A DNA stretch of 22,169 bases, from NCBI GenBank assembly GCA_031553655.1, contig JAVBLG010000112.1, positions 1-22,169 of the forward strand, in the 5' to 3' direction. The DNA comes from JAVBLG01 sp031553655 (GTDB lineage: Bacteria > Desulfobacterota > Desulfovibrionia > Desulfovibrionales > Desulfovibrionaceae). Of the stretch, positions 1 to 7,156 are shown piece after piece (positions within the stretch are counted from its first letter, which is position 1; every line of letters starts with the position of its first letter). A program made the translations under genes and the position numbers. The notes under the pieces are model-generated. The model was given only the letters and a program-made list of their open reading frames with translations. It ran no database searches and was not told where the DNA came from.

Positions 1-37
1 TTTTTGTGTTCAACCATTGCTTCGGCATGTGCGAAGA

Positions 38-185
38 AAGAGTCAGTCTGGAGAATATGGATTTTATTCTGTAACAAGGAAAGCTCCGTTTACGGGCCGG
101 GGATAGAACTCTTTTGGTTCATCCCCGGCCCGTAAACGGAGCTTGACGCGGTTAGAGGGCAAAAGGCGTTTTTCCAGGCTGACTC

Positions 186-187
<2 letters not shown>
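38..187. repeat. 150-bp interrupted palindrome at the ilvC 3' end, probable terminator
   Basis: Two nested inverted repeats share exactly the same symmetry axis. The inner arms, 81-104 and 121-144, are a perfect 24-bp match around a 16-nt loop. The outer arms, 38-55 and 170-187, pair over 18 positions with two exceptions (47/178 and 53/172, which are G-U if read as plus-strand RNA). The segments between them, 56-80 and 145-169, are both 25 nt and barely pair. The right outer arm overlaps the ilvC stop codon at 186-188. Read on the minus strand, the inner hairpin is followed only by a weak T-containing tract, so it is not a textbook intrinsic terminator. It could still end ilv transcription, protect the 3' end, or be a foldback mobile remnant. 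Confidence 0.8.
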
Positions 188-1178
<991 letters not shown>

Positions 1179-1303
1179 TTTTATTCCTTTAAAAAACAAT
1201 ATTTGAAAAAATTTGTTCAAAACCGGAAAAATTTGCGGGCGAGTATGATTTTCTTAGCAAAAAAATTTAAAACGCCGCCAAAGGGCAAAAGCGCCGAATT
1301 TTG

Positions 1304-1819
1304 TTAATCGTTGGCAGTGACCGCCTGCATAGAGCGTCGTACCGCCACAGTGCCAGTGCGCACAATTTCCTTGATGCCGAATTTTTGCATCAGGGTAATA
1401 ATGGCTTCGATTTTGGAATGGTCGCCGGTAACTTCAATGGTCATTTCATTGAGGCTCACGTCAATGACCTTGCAGCGAAAAATTTCCACAGTGCGCAAAA
1501 TTTCGCCGCGCGTAGGCCCTTCGGCCTGTACTTTGATAAAGGCCATTTCCCTTTCCACAGCGGCGAATTCGGAAAAGTCCACCACCTTGATCACCGATAC
1601 CAGCTTGCGCAGTTGCTTGATGATCTGCTCAATAATTTGTTCGTCGCCGATGGTGGTTATGGTCATATGGGAAACTTCTTTGTCGAGCGTGGGAGCCACG
1701 TTGAGAGACTCGATATTGAAGCCCCGCCCGCTGAAAAGGCCCGATACGCGTGAAAGCACGCCGGGTTCGTTTTCTACAAGCACGGAAAGCACGTATCTTC
1801 TGGTCATATTATCGCTCAT
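1304..1819 (-). CDS. ilvN: Acetolactate synthase small (regulatory) subunit
   Basis: This is the regulatory subunit of acetohydroxyacid synthase; in this family it binds valine and activates and feedback-inhibits the large subunit. The 171 residues are typical of the long IlvN/IlvH type. An N-terminal ACT domain runs from about residue 8 to 80 (YVLSVLVENEPGVLSRVSGL, then GRGFNIESLNVAPT). A C-terminal domain follows at about 85-160 (REMAFIKV, EIFRCKVIDVS, IEVTGD, FGIKEIVRTG). The start has AGGAGGG seven bases upstream, and that site overlaps the ilvB TAG stop (sequence TAGGAGGG). The 11-nt gap and shared site suggest translational coupling, which would keep the two subunits in balance. Confidence 0.97.
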   Translation of the reverse strand: MSDNMTRRYVLSVLVENEPGVLSRVSGLFSGRGFNIESLNVAPTLDKEVSHMTITTIGDEQIIEQIIKQLRKLVSVIKVVDFSEFAAVEREMAFIKVQAEGPTRGEILRTVEIFRCKVIDVSLNEMTIEVTGDHSKIEAIITLMQKFGIKEIVRTGTVAVRRSMQAVTAND

Positions 1820-1830
1820 GTCCGGCCCTC

Positions 1831-3522
1831 CTATATAAGCAGCATGTCGCTCAGGGCCGCGCCGGCGGGCACCATGGGATAGACGTTTTCTTCTCGTTCG
1901 ACCCTAATGTCGATTATAGCTGTTTTGGGTGAAGCCAGGGCCTTTTCCAGAATCGGCTTGAGTTCTTCCTTGCTCTCTATGCGATATCCTTCCGCGCCAT
2001 AGGCTTCGGCCAGTTTGACGAAATCGGGCTGGGCCTCCATACAAGTGGAACTGTAGCGGCGATCGTAAAAAAGTTGCTGCCACTGACGCACCATACCCAG
2101 CCATCCATTATTGAGAATGACTATTTTTATGGGCAGTCCGTTGCATACCGCTGTGGCCAGTTCCTGAATATTCATTTGTATGGAACCGTCACCGGCAATG
2201 TCAATCACCAGCCGATCGGGGAAAGCGAACTGCGCGCCAATGGCCGCCGGAAAACCGTAGCCCATGGTGCCGAGTCCGCCGGAAGTGAGCAGGGTGCGCG
2301 GTTTTGTGAAGGTATAAAACTGTGCCGCCCACATCTGGTGCTGCCCCACCTCGGTTGCCACAATGGCCTCGCCGCCGGTGATTTCGTAAAGAGTTTCCAC
2401 CACAGTCTGCGGCTTGATTTTTTCGTTTTTCTGATAACAGAGGGGCTGTTCGTTGCGCCAGGAGCGAACTTGGGCGTTCCATTCACTGTGCTTGCCCTGC
2501 CAGTCTTCTTTGGCGGCGCGAGCGGCAATGATGTCTTTCAGTCCTTCCAGGGCTTGTCGGCAATCGCCCACCACCGGAACGTCAACCTTGACGTTTTTAC
2601 GAATGGAGGTGGGGTCAATGTCTATATGAACAATGCGGGCATTGGGGGCAAAAGCCGAGATGCGGCCGGTTACCCTGTCGTCAAAGCGCACGCCCACGGC
2701 CAGCAGCATGTCGGCATTGTTCACCGCCATGTTGGCGGGATAACTGCCGTGCATGCCCAGCATGCCAAGCCACAGGTCGTCGTCGCCGGGAAAGCCCCCC
2801 AGGCCCATCAGGGTGGCGGTTACCGGAATGTGCAGCGACCGGGCAAGTTCGGTAAGAGCTTTGCCCGCATCGGACATTATAACCCCACCCCCGGCCATAA
2901 TCACCGGGCGCTTGCAAGCCATAATCTCGTCGGCCGAACGCCTGAGTTGGTTGAGATTGGGCCGGTAGGTGGGGTTATAACTGCGCATATGCACCGATTC
3001 TGGCCAGACAAACTCGGTTTTGCCGTTGATTATGTCTTTGGGCATGTCAATCAGCACCGGGCCGGGACGGCCCGAACGAGCCAGAAAAAAGGCCTGTCTG
3101 ATTGTTTTGGCCAGTTTGGTTATGTCTTTCACCAGGAAGTTGTGCTTGGTGCAGGGCCTGGTAATGCCTACAATGTCCACTTCCTGAAAGGCATCGTTGC
3201 CTATCAGGCCGGAGGGCACCTGTCCGGTGACAATTACCATGGGTATTGAATCGCAGTAGGCGGTCGCAATGCCGGTAATGGTATTGGTGGCTCCCGGTCC
3301 GGAAGTAACCAGACATGCCCCCACTTTTCCCGAGGCACGGGCATAACCGTCGGCGGCGTGCACGGCGGCCTGCTCGTGGCGTACAAGAATATGCTTAATC
3401 TCAGGATGCCGGGGGATCTCATCATAAATGTCAATAACCGAACCTCCGGGATAACCGAAGACCACGTCAACCCCTTCCCTTTTCAGGGACTCCAGCAAGA
3501 TTTGCGCGCCTGTCATTTCCAT
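1831..3522 (-). CDS. ilvB: Acetolactate synthase large (catalytic) subunit
   Basis: This thiamine-diphosphate enzyme condenses pyruvate with pyruvate or 2-oxobutyrate, the first committed step of branched-chain amino acid synthesis. The 563-residue length is normal. The catalytic glutamate is E50, in RHEQAAVHAADGYARASG. The N-terminal pyrimidine-binding domain begins GAQILLESLKREGVDVVFGYPGG. The C-terminal diphosphate-binding motif runs GDGSIQMNIQELATA to ILNN. The start MEMTGAQ resembles E. coli large subunits; its ribosome site (GGGG about 12 bases upstream) is poor and overlaps the end of the preceding YdcH-like gene, whose stop lies only 6 bp away, so coupling is plausible. ilvN follows after 11 bp. 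Confidence 0.97.
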   Translation of the reverse strand: MEMTGAQILLESLKREGVDVVFGYPGGSVIDIYDEIPRHPEIKHILVRHEQAAVHAADGYARASGKVGACLVTSGPGATNTITGIATAYCDSIPMVIVTGQVPSGLIGNDAFQEVDIVGITRPCTKHNFLVKDITKLAKTIRQAFFLARSGRPGPVLIDMPKDIINGKTEFVWPESVHMRSYNPTYRPNLNQLRRSADEIMACKRPVIMAGGGVIMSDAGKALTELARSLHIPVTATLMGLGGFPGDDDLWLGMLGMHGSYPANMAVNNADMLLAVGVRFDDRVTGRISAFAPNARIVHIDIDPTSIRKNVKVDVPVVGDCRQALEGLKDIIAARAAKEDWQGKHSEWNAQVRSWRNEQPLCYQKNEKIKPQTVVETLYEITGGEAIVATEVGQHQMWAAQFYTFTKPRTLLTSGGLGTMGYGFPAAIGAQFAFPDRLVIDIAGDGSIQMNIQELATAVCNGLPIKIVILNNGWLGMVRQWQQLFYDRRYSSTCMEAQPDFVKLAEAYGAEGYRIESKEELKPILEKALASPKTAIIDIRVEREENVYPMVPAGAALSDMLLI

Positions 3523-3528
3523 GGTGAA

Positions 3529-3759
3529 TCAATTCCCCTTGGATTTATACCGGTCGAGAATGGCCATGAGCTTGGTTTTCCCTTCCAGTTTCTGTTTTTT
3601 GAGCTGCTTGTAGGTTCCTTCCTCGGCCGGAGTACGATAGGCCTTGGATTCCAATTTTTCGAGTTGCTTCTCATACAGAACGTGGTCATCCCACAATTCT
3701 TTAAGTTCGCTGTCCTGGGCGGAATATTTCTCCAGAAGATCAATTTCATGTTGTTCCAT
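3529..3759 (-). CDS. Small YdcH/DUF465-like helical protein
   Basis: A 76-residue, highly charged and almost wholly helical protein. The pattern LLEKYSAQDSELKELWDDH, a central EKQLEKLESKAY, then LKKQKLEGKTKLMAILDRYK, matches the DUF465/YdcH family of short antiparallel coiled-coil proteins, whose molecular role is poorly known. The frame also has an ATG four codons earlier (3771), but GGAG lies six bases before the ATG at 3759, and nothing resembling a ribosome site precedes the earlier one. It sits between yggT (46 bp upstream) and ilvB (6 bp downstream), so it is almost certainly part of the same mRNA. No enzymatic motif is visible, and a direct role in amino acid synthesis is not implied. 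Confidence 0.8.
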   Translation of the reverse strand: MEQHEIDLLEKYSAQDSELKELWDDHVLYEKQLEKLESKAYRTPAEEGTYKQLKKQKLEGKTKLMAILDRYKSKGN

Positions 3760-3805
3760 GTGATTCTCCATATTTTAGGTTTCAGGGAAAAAAACTTTTT
3801 GCCGC

Positions 3806-4108
3806 CTACCGTAAAGTCATTGCGAATTGCAGCATGGAATCAATTACTATTCTGTCCACAAGTTCAATGGCCAGAAGCACAACCACAGGGGAAAAGTCGA
3901 TCCCGCTGGAGTATGTGAAAGGCATGAGTTTGCGCACGCGGTAATAAACCGGCTCTGTGAGGGTGCGCAGGGTGCGCACAATGGGATTGTAGGGATCGGG
4001 CCTCACCCACGTTAGGATGGCCGAGATAATCACTACCCAGAAGTACACTTTGAGCAGGGACCCCAGGATAATGGCCACGGCGGAGATGACGTTGGCAACC
4101 AGAAACAT
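3806..4108 (-). CDS. YggT family integral membrane protein
   Basis: A 100-residue inner-membrane protein with hydrophobic segments at about residues 4-33 (FLVANVISAVAIILGSLLKVYFWVV...) and 70-92 (FSPVVVLLAIELVDRIVI). Between them is the characteristic YggT loop: ILTWVRPDPYNPIVRTLRTLTEPVYYRVRKLMP. The family is widespread and poorly characterised; links to cell division and osmotic tolerance have been suggested in other bacteria. The ATG at 4108 is preceded by TTGGAG at five bases' spacing, which supports the start. A small hairpin (arms 4162-4167 and 4174-4179) lies in the 70-bp gap after the HAD gene, without a T-run, so readthrough from upstream is likely. Confidence 0.9.
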   Translation of the reverse strand: MFLVANVISAVAIILGSLLKVYFWVVIISAILTWVRPDPYNPIVRTLRTLTEPVYYRVRKLMPFTYSSGIDFSPVVVLLAIELVDRIVIDSMLQFAMTLR

Positions 4109-4178
4109 AGACTCTCCAAGACTCTGTATTTGGTTAAAATGCGTTCTTCAGCCATATTTCCATTCCGTTGCGGCGGAA

Positions 4179-4811
4179 TCAAGGAAAATCTCTCTGAAAA
4201 GCGCGGGAAAGTTCCATAAAACTGCTCATATGAATGTCTGATACTATTTTTTTGTTGCCAAAGGCCACAAAATTCACGCCGGCGTTTTTGGCGGTCAAGG
4301 CGTCTCCTGTGCTGTCTCCTATAAAAAGCGCCCGCTCGGGCCTGATATTCCATTTGCCCAGGATATGAACCACGCCGGCGGGATCTGGCTTGGGGGTTAT
4401 GCCCATGTCGGCCGTGATCACCGGATCGAAATACGGATGCAAATCAAAAAGATCCATAATTTTTTTCATGCCGGTGGTTCTGTTGGTGTGTATGCCGCGC
4501 GCTATGTCTTTGCTCATCAGCAGACGTAAAAAATCCAGAAGGCCGTCTTCCAGCTTGATTAACGGCATGATGAGACCCGTATAATCCAGGCTTTTTTTTG
4601 CTTCGTCAAGGCGCGCATGCAGCGGTGCGGGCAAAAATCTTTGCAGCGCCTGATCCACTGTGGCCATGAAGGCATATTCCTCTTCTTCCGGAGTAAGCGG
4701 GGGAATACCGAAAAAGGCAAGAATGCCGTTATAATAGGCTCTATTGGATGCGCTTGAGTTTACGAGCACCCCGTCACAGTCAAAAATGACCCCGGATATA
4801 TTTTTAAACAT
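4179..4811 (-). CDS. HAD-superfamily phosphatase, phosphoglycolate-phosphatase-like
   Basis: A 210-residue cytoplasmic hydrolase. All four HAD motifs are visible. Motif I is VIFDCDGVLV (nucleophile D11, acid D13). Motif II is the Thr in GIHTNRT. Motif III is the Lys in ITPKPDP. Motif IV is GDSTGD at residues 165-170. A helical cap sits between motifs I and II (about residues 18-90), giving a subfamily I layout like Gph or beta-phosphoglucomutase. The substrate cannot be read from the sequence. The ATG at 4811 has AAGGAA about ten bases upstream, a rather long spacing. It follows the FemAB-like gene by 42 bp and precedes yggT by 70 bp on the same strand. Confidence 0.9.
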   Translation of the reverse strand: MFKNISGVIFDCDGVLVNSSASNRAYYNGILAFFGIPPLTPEEEEYAFMATVDQALQRFLPAPLHARLDEAKKSLDYTGLIMPLIKLEDGLLDFLRLLMSKDIARGIHTNRTTGMKKIMDLFDLHPYFDPVITADMGITPKPDPAGVVHILGKWNIRPERALFIGDSTGDALTAKNAGVNFVAFGNKKIVSDIHMSSFMELSRAFQRDFP

Positions 4812-4853
4812 GTATATTCATTTCCTTGTTCCCAACATAAGTCAGGGCGCGTT

Positions 4854-5858
4854 TCAGATCAAGGTTGCGCCTGTGTCTTCCCCATCTTTCAGCAACTGAT
4901 AGTACGGCGCTAGGCGCGCTCCAAAACTCAGCTTGAACCAGCCTCGGCGAGGGCTGTTGACCCCTTCAAGATCCACTTCCGTAAAACCGGAAGTGGACAA
5001 AGCCGCGAGCGAATCCCAAATAACCGCCGTACCGCAGGGAGTATTGCGATATTCCGGATCACTGGCCCCAAAAAGGTAGTAGGCCCGCTTGGAGTCAAAG
5101 CCGAAAAGCGCCATGGATGCGGCCTCGCCCTCGGCCGTGCGGCTGATGAAAAGTCTGGCCAGTCCTGCCTGCATAAGCCCGGAGCCAAGCACACGCAGGT
5201 CTTCCAGGTGTTCATGATCAACTTCTATATTCTGGCGGCGCATAGTCAGCTCATAAAAATGCGCCAAAGAGGCCGCATCATTACTTTCTTCTGTTTTTAT
5301 GCCACCTTTGGCCGCTTTGCGCACTTCCTGGCGTCTGGCATAGGAAATATCGCCCAAAAGCGGGTTTTCTTCCAATGAGGTGGCAGAAGCAAAGCAGCTT
5401 ATGTCCAAAAAGGCCGTATATCGCACATCGGGCGTATAGCGCGTCGCGTCGCCGTAATTGTGCCACAAAAATGCTCTAATATCCACAACCTGTGGGGAGA
5501 GGGCCATTTCCAGACACTTGTAGCGGGCTGACAGAGCGGCGGCGACGTCAACAGCTATTTCAAATTGTTCCGAAACTACTTGTGAGCGATTCTGCTTGTT
5601 GGCCGGAGGGGCAAACATGAGCCCGTTGTAAATCACAAAATCGTGCAGAACGGCGTTTTGCCCGTCTTCAGATTCCATGACCGCCACAGCCGCGCGTTTT
5701 TCGTTGCCCCGCAGACACCAGTAGAGCCGTGAGGGGGCGCGCACGGCAGACAAAAAGGCTGACAGGGAAAACATTGTTCCTGAAGGAGATTTTTGTACAA
5801 AATTGTCCCAGTCTTGGCCTGGTGAAGCTTCTTCCAGTATGTAACTGCCCTTGTTCAT
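4854..5858 (-). CDS. FemAB/GNAT-fold acyltransferase-like protein
   Basis: A 334-residue protein resembling the FemAB-related GNAT group (BioF2-like acetyltransferase domain). Supporting segments are an N-terminal DWDNFVQKSPSGTMFSLSAFL, the central LGDISYARRQEVRKAAKGGIKTEES, HFYELTMRRQNI, then a GNAT-like second half with ARLFISRTAEGEAASMALFGFDSKRAYYLFGASDPEYRNT and EVDLEGVNSPRRGWFKLSFGARLAPYYQL. Proteins of this type transfer acyl or aminoacyl groups in cell-envelope or polysaccharide assembly, but the substrate here is unknown. The frame opens 19 codons earlier (5915); I prefer MNKGSYILEE at 5858 because the extra residues are low-complexity and the family motif starts soon after it. Neither start has a convincing ribosome site. 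It appears to be the first gene of the ilv-containing unit. Confidence 0.75.
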   Translation of the reverse strand: MNKGSYILEEASPGQDWDNFVQKSPSGTMFSLSAFLSAVRAPSRLYWCLRGNEKRAAVAVMESEDGQNAVLHDFVIYNGLMFAPPANKQNRSQVVSEQFEIAVDVAAALSARYKCLEMALSPQVVDIRAFLWHNYGDATRYTPDVRYTAFLDISCFASATSLEENPLLGDISYARRQEVRKAAKGGIKTEESNDAASLAHFYELTMRRQNIEVDHEHLEDLRVLGSGLMQAGLARLFISRTAEGEAASMALFGFDSKRAYYLFGASDPEYRNTPCGTAVIWDSLAALSTSGFTEVDLEGVNSPRRGWFKLSFGARLAPYYQLLKDGEDTGATLI

Positions 5859-5960
5859 AGCAAAATGTCCAACCGCTCCAGTATATTGCGCAAATGCGGC
5901 GGCCGGTTTCGGCATTGAGCCATCAGGGGGCGGGCCGCCAAAAAAGCAGGGTAAAGAGCC

Positions 5961-5989
5961 ATAATGTCAACAGAGTCAGGCGGTGTCAA
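5961..5989 (-). promoter_or_regulatory. Predicted sigma70-type promoter for the FemAB-HAD-yggT-ilv unit
   Basis: On the minus strand a perfect TTGACA (5984-5989) is separated by 17 bp from CATTAT (5961-5966), which matches four of six -10 positions. Transcription would start near 5954, roughly 95 nt before the preferred FemAB start. A second TTGACA lies at 5965-5970 without a matching -10 box. This is a pattern match only. Confidence 0.5.
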
Positions 5990-6049
5990 TAGCGAAAATT
6001 TTGTCTGAGCTCCAGATTTGGATAGACACATTTTTGTTGTTTTTTAATG

Positions 6050-6055
6050 TATTAT
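6050..6055 (+). promoter_or_regulatory. Weak -10 candidate for the PilZ gene
   Basis: TATTAT lies in a T-rich tract 44 nt before the PilZ start codon. No good -35 box sits at the right distance; TTGTTG at 6034-6039 is too close. It may need an activator or another sigma factor. Confidence 0.25.
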
Positions 6056-6098
6056 TACTTATTCGTACCATAAATCATATTGATTCCGGAGGTGCGGA

Positions 6099-7013
6099 AT
6101 GTGGAAAAATTTATCCGGAATACTAAGCGACGGTAATTCCCCATTAGAATCAAATACCACACGAGATGACAAGCCGGAGTTCAAGAGCACCAGTGTCACC
6201 GCGACTAATGAAGTGCTCTCTCTGATAAAAAGCGGCGTAGAGCAACGCTCGCAGTGGCAGGTGGATGTTTTTATCGGCTCGTTGCGTCATTCTTTTTTAT
6301 GCACAGACTCCAGTATAATTGATAACAAAATAATTCTTTTTTACGATTTCGGAGGCCGGCGCCTGTATGTGGAAGAGGGCATGCCGGCCACAGTTTATTT
6401 TCAACGCAATCAGCCGGGGGCCATGCATTTTTACGCCTTCCAGGGCAAAGTTATGCATATTTTTCAAGATGAGGACGTGCGGTGGGTTATGGAATTCGCC
6501 ATACCCGACAGGCTGGAACTGCGCCAGCGGCGTTCTTCGTCGCGAGTGGAACCCAGTCTTGCCAGTATAAAAATGCTCCTGCTGTGGGAAATGCCCAGAG
6601 TTGAAAAAAACTCCTCTCCGCCTGTGACTGAATGGGGAGAGCCGCTTTTAAAATATGTACCTTTCAAAGACGACCAGGTGCGCGTAAGCAACATTTCGGC
6701 TACGGGCATAAGACTGCGTATAATGCGCGAAGACATCCCCAGGACAGATCCGCCATTTGGCGAGGGCAGACACTATGCTCTTTATTTCAGCATAGACAGC
6801 AACCTCTCCAGAACCGGAGAAGCCGGTTTTTGGTTTATCATCAAATTCAATAACCACAGGTTCAGCAACGACATGGTATTTGCCGAATACGGTTCGCCGT
6901 ATGTGGCCGTTGGCGAAATATCAAAAGAAGACGGAACTATGCGCTGGAAAGTGCTCAGCCAGGGGGCGTTCATTGAAAAAATGTCCAAATGGATCACTGG
7001 GCTTTCCCTGTAA
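6099..7013 (+). CDS. PilZ-domain c-di-GMP-binding protein, YcgR-like
   Basis: A 304-residue soluble protein with no membrane segment. An N-terminal beta-rich YcgR-type domain spans about residues 50-138 (VDVFIGSLRHSFLCTDSSII, YVEEGMPATVYFQ, YAFQGKVMHIF). A PilZ domain follows. The c-di-GMP-binding signature is complete: RQRRSSSRVEP supplies RxxxR at R145-R149, and NISATG supplies NxSxxG at N198-G203. In known YcgR proteins this arrangement binds c-di-GMP and acts on the flagellar motor or another effector. Here the spacer between the two motifs is unusually long and polar (about residues 163-192, with SSPPVTEWGEP). GGAGG six to seven bases before the ATG supports the start. It is a natural receptor for the GGDEF-EAL protein encoded 3.1 kb away, but that pairing is inference. 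Confidence 0.85.
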   Translation: MWKNLSGILSDGNSPLESNTTRDDKPEFKSTSVTATNEVLSLIKSGVEQRSQWQVDVFIGSLRHSFLCTDSSIIDNKIILFYDFGGRRLYVEEGMPATVYFQRNQPGAMHFYAFQGKVMHIFQDEDVRWVMEFAIPDRLELRQRRSSSRVEPSLASIKMLLLWEMPRVEKNSSPPVTEWGEPLLKYVPFKDDQVRVSNISATGIRLRIMREDIPRTDPPFGEGRHYALYFSIDSNLSRTGEAGFWFIIKFNNHRFSNDMVFAEYGSPYVAVGEISKEDGTMRWKVLSQGAFIEKMSKWITGLSL

Positions 7014-7070
7014 GAGTTGGCGGTATCAAAGGATGAGCGCAGTGAAAAAGCACTTGTGACTACACTGTCC

Positions 7071-7156
7071 AGTTAACGGGCGCTTCGTGTTCTGACGGCC
7101 CCGCCAAAGCACGGGCCGTCAGAACATTTCGCTAATTTAATTCGCAAAATGTTCTA
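7071..7156. repeat. Dispersed palindromic repeat, copy A
   Basis: This copy lies between the convergent PilZ and hybrid-kinase genes. A perfect 14-bp stem (7088-7101 and 7113-7126, 11-nt loop) is followed by a second, imperfect stem (7121-7132 and 7144-7155). The two stems share AGAACA and so cannot form fully at the same time. The core 7092-7132 aligns without gaps to copies at 12569-12609 and 22067-22107. The 5' side, from AGTTA and CTTCGTGT, also aligns with the 22047 copy. The last three bases are the TAG stop codon of the kinase read on the minus strand. It probably acts as a two-way terminator for the two genes. Confidence 0.85.

Noticed and set aside
81..144. CRISPR-like repeat
   Set aside because: One inverted pair with a 16-nt loop, not an array of direct repeats with spacers; no cas gene nearby.
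1179..1303. Attenuator or terminator between ilvN and ilvC
   Set aside because: There is a T-rich stretch, but the preceding GC segment forms only about three pairs, and no leader peptide rich in Val, Leu or Ile is present.
2074..3249. 391-residue open frame opposite ilvB
   Set aside because: Antisense shadow of a highly conserved gene; composition is rich in His and Gly as expected of a reversed frame.
5859..5915. Longer FemAB-like protein starting at 5915
   Set aside because: The additional 19 residues are low-complexity and have no ribosome site; it cannot be excluded, since the predicted promoter lies upstream of both starts.
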